This document shows positions 1-10,900 of a stretch of DNA of 54,459 nt, piece after piece. Numbering within the stretch: the stretch's first letter is position 1; each line of letters begins with the position of its first letter. The notes beneath the pieces were generated by a model that worked only from the letters and a program-made list of their open reading frames with translations, made no database searches and had not been told where the DNA came from. The translations under genes and the position numbers were made by a program. The stretch comes from Pleurostoma richardsiae (taxonomy: Eukaryota > Ascomycota > Sordariomycetes > Calosphaeriales > Pleurostomataceae): NCBI GenBank assembly GCA_030052745.1, contig JANBVO010000084.1, forward strand, positions 1 to 54,459, given 5' to 3'.

Positions 1-260
1 GCGATGGGCTCGGCGAAACCAATGCCTCGCAGCTGGCGCCTGATGTCGTCGACGGCCTGCTCGTCCGTCCACTCGTCCCTGATGCGCTCCCGAAGCTCCC
101 TCCTGAGCGTCTGCTTGGCGTTCCGGAGCTTGCGGCGCGTGTTCAGGTACCGCGCCGAGTCCGGCCGCAGTCCTCGGAGCTCGCTGGTTAGCTTCCTGAC
201 AAGGGGATGCGTGAGGACGGATGCCGACTGCTCCGCGGTCAGATTCAGCGGGATTTTCGT
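1..260 (-). pseudogene. DUF3435-type protein, C-terminal exon fragment running off the window
   Basis: The minus frame is open from a possible acceptor AG near 261 to the window edge. It reads like the helical region downstream of the recombinase core in fungal DUF3435 ('FluG-domain') proteins, with segments such as LTAEQSASVLTHPLVRKL and DEWTDEQAVDDIRRQLRG. No matching upstream exon was found at higher coordinates, so this is either a terminal exon of a gene continuing to the left or a relic. It is a different subtype from the intact DUF3435 gene at 29499-32127. The family call rests on remembered sequence character, not a search. Confidence 0.45.
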
Positions 261-288
261 CTAGTTAGGGTACCCCAAGGTTGGTCAG

Positions 289-1386
289 ATGATATTTCCC
301 AGGCTGGCTTCTGTCGAAGACTTTCGCAAGAAAGAATTTCCGATCCCGTCAAATATGGCTAATCGCTCAGCGCGAACCGGCACGATGCCATTGTCGAGAG
401 CCAGAATCACGATAATCGGTCTGATGATTGCGAGCCAACTTCGCTGCAGTGATTTAGAACTCGGGGTACGTATTCTCTCCTTTGTGCTCGTCTCTGGCAC
501 CGATCGAGTGAAGAACGGCTTGCGCAGGTCTTCAATTCTACCAATGTTGTCTGACCTTTATAGCTTTAGCATGGATGTCCTGCTTTCTCTCGACCCCGGT
601 CCCCGCGATATTCTCTACAGAATTCGACGCAGCTCTGAAAAGCGCAGTCGAGTCTTATATGTCACCGTCACTGACTTGGCTGTCATTCCTGAAGAAAAAA
701 GTACCCATGGACCATCGGTCATCGCAGAGCTGAGCAAGTTGACAGAATGGAGCGATTCTTGGACAACGTTACACGTCTTTAAGGAATGTGGCAAGATTAG
801 GTGTGAGATGGATACGTTCTGCCCACATCGGCTGCCGACTGAGAATGTCCGCGATTTTTACCCTACATACGATATCCTTGACTTGAAGACGATCAACGTA
901 CTGAACCATCGAGTCTCCGAGGTCACCCTCAATGGACGAGCTTGCGTCCTCAAGATTGCGCGATTTGCACACGAGATGCCATCGTTGATCCGAGAAGTAG
1001 AAGCGTATTACCATCTCGCCGAATCGTCTTTGGCGCCGAAGCTGATCGGATACGCCTATGAAGAGACACCCGACCGCATAATTGGACTTTTAATTGAACA
1101 CGTCGACGGTCGTACCGCAGAGAGTTCCGACCTCGAGTCATGCCAAAAATCTCTTCAACAGCTGCACCGTTTTCTCATACACGGCGATCTCTGCAGATAC
1201 AATATTATAATCACACCCAACGGGCCAAAGTTCATTGACTTCGAGAGTTCCATTCTCTGCGAGACAACTGGCTGGACGAAGAGCCTAATGGATGCCGAAA
1301 GCTCTGGTCTGTCGGACAGACTGGCGGACAAGTCTGGATCTGGGCGCCCTTGGGACGTTCTGGGACGTTCTGAGATCTGCACCTAA
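289..1386 (+). CDS. Protein kinase-like (aminoglycoside-phosphotransferase-like fold) protein
   Basis: A single open frame of up to 365 residues. The C-terminal half has kinase-fold signatures: an ATP-lobe-like stretch around CVLKIARFAHEMPSLIREVE, a hinge-like LLIEHVDG, the catalytic loop HGDLCRYNIII and the metal-binding IDFE. This pattern is typical of the many fungal kinase-like/phosphotransferase proteins of unknown substrate. The first 85 residues look non-coding in character, and ATGs at 544 and 571 are more likely starts; the one at 571 begins MDVLLSLDPG. No intron is needed. It is intact, while most neighbours are decayed. Substrate and role are unknown. Confidence 0.6.
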   Translation: MIFPRLASVEDFRKKEFPIPSNMANRSARTGTMPLSRARITIIGLMIASQLRCSDLELGVRILSFVLVSGTDRVKNGLRRSSILPMLSDLYSFSMDVLLSLDPGPRDILYRIRRSSEKRSRVLYVTVTDLAVIPEEKSTHGPSVIAELSKLTEWSDSWTTLHVFKECGKIRCEMDTFCPHRLPTENVRDFYPTYDILDLKTINVLNHRVSEVTLNGRACVLKIARFAHEMPSLIREVEAYYHLAESSLAPKLIGYAYEETPDRIIGLLIEHVDGRTAESSDLESCQKSLQQLHRFLIHGDLCRYNIIITPNGPKFIDFESSILCETTGWTKSLMDAESSGLSDRLADKSGSGRPWDVLGRSEICT

Positions 1387-1440
1387 CAATTTCTTGATTC
1401 CCGACTCTGCCAGGTTGACCTCTCCCTTGTATCACCTCGC

Positions 1441-1626
1441 TTAACCGCTAGCTAGACAAGTCCTACATTTGTGCGTGGACACCTTTTGTTCACTGTATAC
1501 CCAATTTCGACACCGCTTATCCTCCTGGTTCTCATGCACGGCGCATTTCACAAATTCGCTATTGATGCTATGCCCACACTGATAGCGGATCTGATACTGT
1601 GTACAGACGCTTGGTTTCGAAGGCAT
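1441..1626 (-). CDS. Small cysteine-rich hypothetical protein
   Basis: A 61-residue ORF starting MPSKPSVCTQ, with spaced Cys/His residues: Cys-X(n)-CGH-X(n)-C-X2-H-X(n)-C-X(n)-C-X2-C at the C-terminus. The layout suggests a small zinc-binding or structural fold. The frame extends upstream to 1944, but the Cys-rich part begins at the internal ATG. It has no signal peptide. Similar small 'CGH' proteins are common in fungal genomes and functionally uncharacterised. It could be chance coding. Confidence 0.4.
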   Translation of the reverse strand: MPSKPSVCTQYQIRYQCGHSINSEFVKCAVHENQEDKRCRNWVYSEQKVSTHKCRTCLASG

Positions 1627-1952
1627 GCCGCCGGGTTCGGTAATTTGCTTTGTATCTATCCACTCAGCAGAGTTCTTCACGTCCGGGGGGTGGATTGTGT
1701 ACAAGATGGTCAGGTGAGCCTTGGCCCTTTGGTGGAATGGCAGGGTCGCTTCTCGGCAGAGAAAATGTAGAGATAGTGGAGGGATTTCAAATACATCAAA
1801 ACCCCTCATTTTATATCTGCTAACATCGTGCCTTGGCCGGACATCACATGCTACAACATGCGCACCAGTTATCACCTTGACTTGGGCACGGCTGTTACAA
1901 TACTCTGGGTGCTCCCCTGAGGAGCACCTGGATCTATCTAGCACGTGAGGCG

Positions 1953-1983
1953 CCAGGCCTGGCCTTATATAAGGCAGGCCTGG
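1953..1983. repeat. 31-nt near-perfect palindrome centred on TATATA
   Basis: The arms are CCAGGCCTG and CAGGCCTGG around CCTTATATAAGG, with a one-base asymmetry in each arm. It lies about 330 bp upstream of the Cys-rich ORF start. It may be a symmetrical core promoter or a relic of a palindromic element end. Confidence 0.6.
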
Positions 1984-2189
1984 CAGACAGATATCCCAGA
2001 TAGAGAATCAAGCTCTTACCACCATATTACCTGCTATCCTGACTTGAACGTCATGCCTTAGTCTATGCAGACTCCCACGCAGTCAGTCATGACTGCCTGC
2101 GTGCTAACCTAAGCAATAAGCAGCCAACTTATTGTAGCAACGGCTTAGCGCTTGATGTTGACTGTGTTTAATAGAGTCCCTCTGCTTTT

Positions 2190-2435
2190 TTATCTAATAC
2201 TAGACTAAGATTAAATTAATTTAATTTATTACTAAAATAAATTTAATCTAAATAATAGGGGAAAATTAGATTTATAAGTTAAGAATTTTTATAAAGTTTT
2301 AAAATATATTTAATATTATAAAAGTATTTTATATATTTAATAATAATTAATTTTATTCAATAATTTATATAATATTAATTAGTTAATATTAATATTTGAT
2401 ATCTTAAATTAATATTTACTATATTAAAATAGTAA
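2190..2435. repeat. Very AT-rich block
   Basis: About 245 bp of almost pure A/T with many TTAAT/ATTAA runs, sharply bounded by normal-composition DNA. No gene is seen. This is what repeat-induced mutation or an old AT-rich insertion leaves. It is a composition boundary that could mark an element edge. Confidence 0.75.
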
Positions 2436-3289
2436 TCGAGAACACGCTGTTGCCCCCTCCGGGAATGGCGCCACTCTCCACACTTCCCATTCAGGTTTAG
2501 CGCTGCCCCCGGCCGCATCAAATTCCCTCGGTGTTGTCACGCTCCAGCATAAATAGATCGCTGCTCCCCGACGTCCCCTCCTTGTACTCTCGACTTCGCA
2601 CTCCCCCATGTTCAACTTTTCCGCCGGCCACTCCTGCCGCGCGCTCTGATCTCATTTGCGAAACATCCTGGCTCTGCCCTGCGACGCTGGCTGCCTCTCC
2701 CTCCGGCCTCTCCCTCCCTTCTCGCCCTTTCCTCTCGTCCCCGTGCTGGGCTCTCTGATTCCTTCGAAAGCGCCATACTGTTGTGCGGCATCTGAGCCCT
2801 ACGCTTCCTACCGCTCGTCGTCCGAGACCCTTTAACTCTCCCGTTCATCTCGATCTTAACCTCGAACTTCGACTCGACTTCCGACTCCGCTGAGCCATCA
2901 AGATCTGCCTCATTTCCTTTAGGACCCCCAACTTTTCGCACGTTGGACCTCGGGCTTCACGCTTATCCACTTGCCAGGGCTGCCCGCCATGTTCCTCCCT
3001 TCGTCCGTGAGGCCGACTCCGTGTCTGCCTAGCGGACCCTCGGCTCGAATCGCACACGCCCGCCTCTTCTGACCAGTCACGAAAATGCCGCGGGCGTCGA
3101 GCGGACCAATGGAGAGACACCAGGAGGCCTCCTGCCTTGCATCACTAGTCCATGACGTCTGCGCCTGCGGCTTGATCGTCTAGTTGGTCGGGATCGGACC
3201 GATTGCCAGCGCAACTGCGGCAAGACATGCAGAGGCGGATCACGCGGATGCAGGGTGCCCATCTGATTCAGCGACTGCCTGTTTCTAAC

Positions 3290-4100
3290 GCACCTGCTAT
3301 TGGTGGTGTTGCGAATGTCATGATCAGGAGAAAGCCCGAGATCATGCAGAAGGTGCAGGAAGGCGCCAGAAGGAAGAGACGACGCACCTGTATCACATCG
3401 GCTAGGCCGCCCTGGCCAATCTCCGGAGCCGCTGTTGGCCATGCGTCATCGACTCAGGGACGTGCTTCGCAGCGACAACGATCTCCTACGGGGGGTTGTT
3501 TCGCCAGCTGCACTTCTGTCTGTCTCGGCAGTTACATGATTGGCAGAGATACGAAGGACTGAGCAGTTTCCCGCTTCCGGTTTCCTGGCTCCAACGTTCG
3601 CGAGACGCAGGAAGCAGAGCAGAGGATCCGAGATGACGTGGCTTCCCTGGCGTTCGTGGTGCGTCACGAAGAACGCCGCAGGGACCTGAGGAGCCTTGTG
3701 ACGGATCTGCACCTCCTGCCCATGATGATCCATGTCTGGAGTAGCAGCAAGGCAGATTTCGACTGTGGGAAAGTACTGGATAAGCTGAGACAGTGGCGAT
3801 TGCCTGGCAGCTCGGTGAGATCGCGCCCCTACCGTTGGCGGTCTCGGAAATTACATGATAAGGAGAGGGTCCGAGAATCATGCAGGTGCAGCATTAATGA
3901 TGAGACACCTCCGAAGGCGCCGTATCCATACGCGGTCAAGTCAGAGGCGTGATTCGCAGCGACGGCGTATCCTGGGAAGACCACCTTGACCGGCTGCCTC
4001 CTGGTCCTCTCGGCAGCTGCATGATTGGCAGATGTACGACGGAGGGAGGGATTGCGCTCCTGTCTCCTGGCTTGGACGCGGAGCATCGTTTGCAGCCGAG
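3290..4100. repeat. Diverged direct repeat pair upstream of the MYB/SANT gene
   Basis: A segment at about 3290-3610 recurs at about 3830-4100 in the same order. The shared blocks are CATGATCAGGAGAAAG / CATGATAAGGAGAGGG, ATCATGCAG...GTGCAG, TTCGCAGCGAC and TCGGCAGTTACATGATTGGC / TCGGCAGCTGCATGATTGGC. No convincing gene is seen between 2440 and 4308. A TATA-like CATAAATAG lies at about 2546, with CT-rich DNA after it. Confidence 0.6.
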
Positions 4101-4308
4101 CACGATTATGGGCTGTAGGTGACGGGAGCAGTCTTTGCTGATGCTGTGAATGAGCCCGCCACCTTTTACGCACGCAGATATATTACTGTCGCCGTCCCAC
4201 GACCATCGATGCCATCATGCTGAACTCGCACGCAAAAGGCTTCCAAAAGCATTGTTTCCGAAGTCTTTGGGATCTCTTGCAATCCGTCTGCTCCTCGACA
4301 GTGGCGAT

Positions 4309-6170
4309 ATGATGGCTAACGTCTCTCTTGACGCTCCTACGGCGGCATTTCCAAAGCCCAGAAGCCAAAATTTCTATGCTCAGAATGGTAAACCCTCTGC
4401 AGGAGCCTCCCAGAACGATGTGCTTCTAATCTCCAGCGATGACGAGTCTGATTACGGTCATTTCGAAGAAGACCAGTCTGACACCTCTTTTCCGTCCCTT
4501 GGGGAGCTTCCACTACCTGGCAGGCACCAAGGCGGTAAATTTTGCAGGGTTGTCGGGAGTGCGCACCTGAACCCTCCAACCCTCGGCGAGTCGTTACGCT
4601 AACACATTGAGCAGACCAACCTTTCAGTGCCACATCCAGTGCTAGTGGCGACAGCGACGCGAAGGAGTCATCAGCCACCGATGGAGCGGACTCACACAAT
4701 GAAACTGTCTCAAGCTGGCAGCAGCAAAGACGTGGCCTAGAGCATCCTCCAGCAGCGTCATCTACACCAGCGCCTCTGCGGCCATGGTGTGCGTCGCCAG
4801 GTCCGTCCCAGGCCAAGCACGACCAGCTGGCTCAGTCAATCCCCATAGGCAATCCTCTGTGTGGGCCGGGGTTGGCAGCCGATCCCCAGGACACCACATG
4901 CGGCAAGATGGCCGAATTCGGTGCACAGCATTCGCACAGCTTGCGTCTTTCCGGCTCACCGTCTCCCTGGTCAAGGCTTCTTCAAACAGACCAAGGTTCG
5001 CCCGACAGAGTTGACAACGCCTCATGTGAAGGCAGCCAAGTACACGATTGCGACAATGCTATACGAGACGCGCTGGTTCGGGAGACACCCGGCGCTACAA
5101 CCTGTGGACACGTGGTCGAACAATCACCTAGCTCAAGCCGAGAGACCACGTCATACCTTGAAGGCGAAGTAGAACCGTCGCCTGACCCGCAATGGGAAGA
5201 GAACCCACCTCGAGAGAACACGCCATGCCTTGATGCAGCCAGCCACGACTTGGGCGGCCAGAACGTCCAACAAAGTGGCTCTCACCTCGGTGGAATAATC
5301 GACAACGGAGCTGGGCCGCCTAAGGCGATGCGGGAGTCGACACGGACGCGGAGGGCGGTCTATCGTACCCGAGTTACCGACAGGCCTCGTGACACCTATT
5401 CGGACGACGAGGACTTGGGGCAGAAGTCTGACAACCACGGCTACGCTCGTGACGACACTGATGGCGAGGAAGACTACCGACCTACCTCACTTGAGGGTAG
5501 CGAGAGGGAGTGGGATGAGGAAGATGACTTTGGACCACCACCAAGCAAGCGTCGCAAAACCGTCTCTGCTGTTTCTACGACGCCCAAGACCGCTGCCACT
5601 CAGCGTCTTCGCTCGAGCGGTTTCGTCTCCCAATCGCGAAAGGTCCAGTCCCCGGCGCACGGCAGAAAAAGCGGTTCTCGGCGCAGCATTTCCAGTCCCC
5701 CATCTTCACGCGCGTCCCACGATGGAAAAGGCGCAGCGGGAGCCGTTTTCGCAAGCTTTGAGGAATGGCCACTCGAAAGCGTGTCGCTCAAACGCGTAAC
5801 GGAGAACGGCATGACGACATTCCAGCTGCAATTCAGCTGGGACTCTTGCGAGCATGCCTTCGAAAGCCCTCGCCCCGAATGCCCGGTGAAGAAGCGGAAG
5901 TTGACCAAGCCAGGTCCCACAGCGAGAGTTGCCATTACGCGTGACGAAGATGACCTTGTAATAAAGCTGAAGGAGGTGGAGAAACTACGATGGCAGGACA
6001 TCCACAAGAAGTTCACGGCGGCCTTTCCCGGGCGGAATCGGAGCGTTGCGACCCTGCAGGTGCGTTACTGTACAAAGTTGAAGCGGAGGCGTTGCGATGA
6101 CGAGATGGGACGAGCCGAGCAAGGCCTACTCCACGGCGGTTCCCGCCGTCGGTCTTCTAAGGTTGGTTAA
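4309..6170 (+). CDS. MYB/SANT-like DNA-binding domain protein, intact two-exon copy
   Basis: Exons are 4309-4534 and 4615-6170. The 80-bp intron has donor GTAAAT, a GCTAACAC branch site and acceptor GAGCAG, and the join keeps frame, giving 593 residues. The N-terminus is acidic and low complexity (VLLISSDDESDYGHFEEDQS). The middle is disordered with a basic patch, SKRRKTV, likely a nuclear signal. A C-terminal SANT/MYB-like helix-turn-helix at roughly residues 505-560 contains ITRDEDDLVIKLKEV, LRWQDIHKKFTAAFPGR and LQVRYCTKLK. Such domains bind DNA in fungal regulators and transposon-linked proteins. A frameshifted second copy lies at 18299-19012 on the other strand, so the gene is repetitive here. 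Either of the adjacent ATGs at 4309 and 4312 could be the start. Confidence 0.75.
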
Positions 6171-6383
6171 CGGCGACGCGAGTAACGTGAGGGCTGATGG
6201 AAACATGGGGCAAGTCTTCCCTTTGATGGAGATAGTTACAACATCGGCACGCAAGAGAGCTTCATCTCCAACAGAATGCGCTGCTAAATCGGCCAATTCG
6301 CAAGACCTCCCTGGACGGCAGTTGGAGGTTTACGGGACTCACCCCGTAAAGACGGCCTGTTCCTCGGACACAACGTACTCCGA

Positions 6384-6754
6384 CATGGCGGGCTTTGAAC
6401 GACTAATGAGCGGACTGAAGAGGTAAGTGCTCACGAGGATTCGAATATTGCGGTATCCGCTAGTCATTGCGTCTGTTCTACGCTGGAAACGTCGGCCCAC
6501 ACTCATAGGGCTCGTGAACGGGAAGAGCACATTGACCTTGTGCTTGTCTGCGGCCCTGAGAGATATCCCGTCCACAAAGTCATCGTATGCAGCCAATCGC
6601 CAGTTCTCCACGCGGCTTGCACCAAGCCTTTCAAGGTTCGTGCTCGGACGGCTTTATATGATATCAATACAGCTGACACCATGCAGGAAGCAGCATTAGG
6701 GGAGTATCAACTGGTTGAGCAGTCGCCGGTGATTGTGCGGCTCACAAAGACCGC
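6384..6754 (+). pseudogene. BTB/POZ domain protein, 5' fragment
   Basis: Starts MAGFERLMSGLKR. An intron (donor GTAAGT at about 6422) leads to a frame with IDLVLVCGPERYPVHKVIVC, the first strands and helix of a BTB/POZ fold. A second intron (about 6636-6690, acceptor CAG) leads to ALGEYQLVEQSPVIVRL. The fold then stops where LINE-derived sequence begins, so the second half of the BTB domain and the C-terminus are missing. BTB domains dimerise and recruit Cullin-3 or transcription partners; this copy is unlikely to work. Confidence 0.7.
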
Positions 6755-6799
6755 GAAGAGGGCTTTCGCTCTTTGGTAGCAAAAAGGACATTGCGCCGT

Positions 6800-7065
6800 C
6801 CAAGGCGCTGGATGGTAAAACGCTAAAGAGAGTACACCGAAAGGCGGAAGACTGGGCCGCAAAGCACGGCTCACAGTTCGCGCCAGCGAAATACGAACTC
6901 GTACACTTCACCAGAGACCCCGCGGCCAACAGCACAGCACACACGCCCTCCGCCTGCCGCACGCTACGATTCCGGCCTCGCCCTCCTGCAGATACCTTCG
7001 GCCTCCAGATGGACACCAAGCTTCGGTGGGACTATCACAGGGAGTACGAAGTTGAAGCAGAGGAA
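6800..7065 (+). mobile_element. Tad-like LINE reverse-transcriptase fragment
   Basis: The translated sequence [20 protein letters not shown] continues through [10 protein letters not shown] and, after frameshifts, [13 protein letters not shown]. It matches the C-terminal side of the reverse transcriptase in the full-length LINE at 23-29 kb, but in the opposite orientation and clearly diverged, so it comes from an older related element. It abuts the broken BTB gene. Confidence 0.8.
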
Positions 7066-7211
7066 TTGTGAGGAGAGAGATGGGAATGAGCCGAGCAAGG
7101 CCCACGGTTCCCGCCGCCGGTCTTCACAGATTCGTTAACGGCGACGCAAGTAACGTAGGGGTTGATCGAAACATGAGGCAAGTCTTAGTCTTTGATAGGA
7201 ATAGCTACATT

Positions 7212-7992
7212 TGACTTTCATTGACTTGAGTGTCTCTGGTAAGGCTCATCTTATCATCTAGCGAGTTATATCAACACTGTTCGTCATTGCTATCTGCCTT
7301 TACTGCCACGTCCTCCGCCCGACTTCAGACAAACGAAACTAGCCTTAAAACCCCACCACAACCTCCACCAGATCTGAGACGCTGGGATGATAGATTCTGG
7401 TGAAGTGTGAACTGGGAGCAGATGTGACGTTCGATGTGAACTTGACAAGGCCGCAGACCCACGACCTCTAGATACGGCGTTAGAGCGCGGATGACTTAGC
7501 AATCACATTTGGGGCTATAAGAGGATGTATCAAAAGCTTTGCCGCCGAGAGAGTGTAATATTTAATGTCTGGATGTAGGCTAGGGAAATTTGACGCAGAT
7601 TCCGAATCAATCATAAACGGGAGCTATAGATGTATAAATACTACTTCAGCGGTGAGAATGAAGCTGAGATGAGGATCCGCGAGCCCCTTCACATGATCCC
7701 CTCTGCAACTGGTTCCACCGAGAGGTCGTGATTGTTAACGAGTATGTCCCATTAAATAGGACATGTAAAGAACGGTACGGATTGAGTTGAAGCTTCCTTG
7801 GAGGAGCCTTCTCTGATACTGAAGCAGACTATCGATGACGACAGAATTGCAGCATTCTGCGATTGCGATTCGAACTCGAATATGGCAGGAGCTGTCGCAT
7901 CCCGTTTTCAGCAACGACGATTCCAGTCGGACATCAAGGAGAGTGTGTGGAACTTCAGCCGTTGTCACTCGTGCAATAATGATGCTCTGTGC
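7212..7992. other. Intergenic, no gene recognised
   Basis: No supported coding frame. It contains the 3' flank of the P1B ATPase on the minus strand. Confidence 0.5.
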
Positions 7993-10900
7993 CTAGATCT
8001 TCGACCAACGCAGAAGCACCGCGGCAGCAATGACTGGCAGCACGCTTACCAACTCTCCCAGTCCCGCAAACTCTGGAGGAATCCTCGCGTTGACAAAGGC
8101 ACCGGCAGCAAGAAGAACTGCGAAGGTGTTGTACACGAAACTCCACGCAAAGTTGAACTTGATGCGGTTGACGGATTTCCGACTTGCGTTCATCATGGTC
8201 AGAATACCAGCCAGGGAAGGACGCATGAGAACAACGTCCGCAGCGGATTGAGCAACATCCGTGCCTTCGTTCATATGGACGCCGATAGTAGCTTGCGCAA
8301 GAGCAACGGCATCGTTCGTGCCGTCGCCGCAGAAAACGACAACCGGCTTCTTGCGATCTGTGGCAGTACTGAGGAGAGTCTGGATGTAACCCTTCTTGTC
8401 GGCAGGCGAGCTTCGAGAGCGCACATTGTTACCAGGAATGCTAAGCTTGGATGCCAAGGTCCGAACGGCTCCGTCATCATCGCCAGAAACCACATGCACC
8501 GAGACACCACGCTTCTGCAAGGTTTCAACCGTTTCCGCAGCATCAGGTCGAAGTTCGTCCTCAAGTCCATAGACCGCCATCAGCTCATTGTCGATCGTAA
8601 AGCAGAACACAGTGCAGCCTTGAACAAGCATCGGCTGGACGAGTTCATGGTCCGACACATTCAGCCAGCGAGAGTTCCCAGCTCGAAGTTTCCGACCGTC
8701 CAGGGTGGTTTCGACACCTTTACCAGTCAAACTCTTCGGCTCAGGAACAGTCGAGGCCATGATTCCGATGTCTCTGAGGTGGACAGCTACGGCAACCGAA
8801 ACCGGGTGTCGACTGTTTTCAACCAGACCCAGAAGAAGTGGAAGTTTGTCCTCGTCGACGCACTCGTGTCCAACAACGGAGAGCTTTCCTCGAGTCAAAG
8901 TCCCCGTCTTGTCAAACACGACGTGCGAAGTCTTATGGGCGACTTCAATAGCGTCCGCGGACTTGAAGATGATACCCCGTTCAGCCGCGACTCCGCTGGC
9001 AATCACAATGACCATCGGAACAGCCAATCCAATTGCACATGGGCAAGAGACGATGAGAACAGTGATGGCGTAGGTGATGGCCTGGATGGTAGCTTCAGAT
9101 CCTCCATAACCACGGACAGTCATGCCCACTGCGACCCAGATGACGAACGTAATGATCGTCAATGCCACCACCACAGGGACAAAGTAGGATGCTACCCGAT
9201 CTGCCAGGTCCTGTAACTTGGGCTTCGACAGCTTGGCCTCGTCAACCATCGCAGCAATGGCGTGGATGGTATTGTCACCAGGCAGACGGTTCAGCCGAAC
9301 AGTCATGACTCCAGGTCCATTGATAGATCCAGCAATCACTACCGATTTGGAATACTTCTCCACCGGTCTGGATTCACCCGTGAGCATAGACTCGTCGACC
9401 TCAGAAGACCCGGTGACAACGGTGCCATCGGTCGGAATCCTGGTGTCTGGAAGAACCTTGAATGTGTCGCCATATTGAAGAAGTCGGGCGTCGATCTCAC
9501 GTTCCGTTCCACTTTCTTTGTCGACAAGGATGGCTGTCGGTGCCTGGAGTGACCGGATAGAAATGGACTCAACAGCTCTTTGACGAGCGAGAGCTGCAAC
9601 CCATCGGCCAACCATGATTAGAGTGACCAAGAGAGTGCTCGTTTGGAAGAATTGTCCAGTCGAAAGGGGTTTCCCTGCGATGAAGTACCCAAAAGAGACC
9701 ACAGAAAAGATGTAGGCAGCACTGGTGCTCAAGACAATCAAGAGGTCCATTTCGACAACTCTGGAGAAAACAAGCGCCTTCAGAGCCTTAGGGTAGAAAG
9801 GTCCTGCGATAACAAATTGAACGATGGTTGCCAACGCGAGTGAAGCCGAGGAATAGGCCAACTCCCGCTCGGGAAGAGGAGCCCATGCCATGACAAGAAC
9901 AGGAATCGCCAAGACAGCGGAGAGAAGCGTCATGTATCCAACATGACGAACATGCTTGCTGCCAGCCTCCAGCGACGGATCGCCACGAGGGGGAGCAAGT
10001 TCAATGGGTGGACCCCAGATCTTCTCGGCGAGGTCTCGGGCTCCCACAATCTTCGAGTCAAACGCAACTCGTACCGTCTGCTTGTCCACAAGCGCCATAT
10101 CAATGACACCCTCCGGCCATGTCTGACTCATGAACTTTGAGGGCTCGTCGGAAACGATAAGATCTAGGCTAGATCCCTGGTTCTGAACTCTTTCGCACTT
10201 GAATTCGGTTGTTCGCTCCAGATGTTTCATGACTTCTTCCACCGAGCCGAGGCGAAGGTCGATGTTGAACTCAGCTCGTGAGAGAACCAGGCTCGTCCTC
10301 AGGTCTTTGACAGCGGGAACTGTAGCGAGAGTTCGATTGAGCTTTGTCTCGCAGCCAGTACAAGTCATGCCAGAAATGCTGAGAACAACATGTTCCTTGC
10401 CGGTACCCTGATTCTCTATGTCTGTGATGGCCTGAATCGGGGCTTTCTCAATCTCCAAACCAGGATCGGGCGCAGCAGAGGAGCAGCAAGCATCGGCGCA
10501 AGAGCCTTGAGGGCTGACCGGCCGCTTTTCTGCGCAGCGAGAGTCCGCGCAACTAGTTTTCGGAGTCTTCACGATATGCTGCTTCGGTGGCTTGCAGCAA
10601 GAGCCAGAGCAGGCGGTATTGGGGGGCTCTTTGGTGATCGTATTCTTAACTGTTCCGCAACAAGATCCTGCACACCCACTAGTTGGAGGTTCAACAGACT
10701 TGACCTTCGGACAGGACGAGTCGGCAGCTATGCTCTTGGTGTCATTGTCTTTGACACGCTTGTCTCCGGGATAGCAAGATCCGGCGCAGCCGACCTTGGG
10801 AGGGGATTCTTCGACACGGGGAGTCTCCGAGCAGCAAGTGTCAAAGCATCCAGTTTGGGCGACAGGCTGCTTCGCAGGCTTTTCGACGGAGCAGCAATAT

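Larger units (their letters stand above)
6101..7211 (+). repeat. Direct repeat of the MYB/SANT 3' end flanking BTB and LINE relics
   Basis: The end of the MYB coding region and its 3' flank (6101-6242) recur at about 7076-7211. Shared blocks are GAGCCGAGCAAGGC, GGTTCCCGCCG, TTAACGGCGACGC and GGCAAGTCTT. The copies differ by scattered substitutions, so the duplication is old. Confidence 0.7.

Noticed and set aside
7798-9216. Long plus-strand frame of 472 codons
   Set aside because: It is the antisense of the P1B ATPase core, whose motifs are unmistakable on the minus strand.
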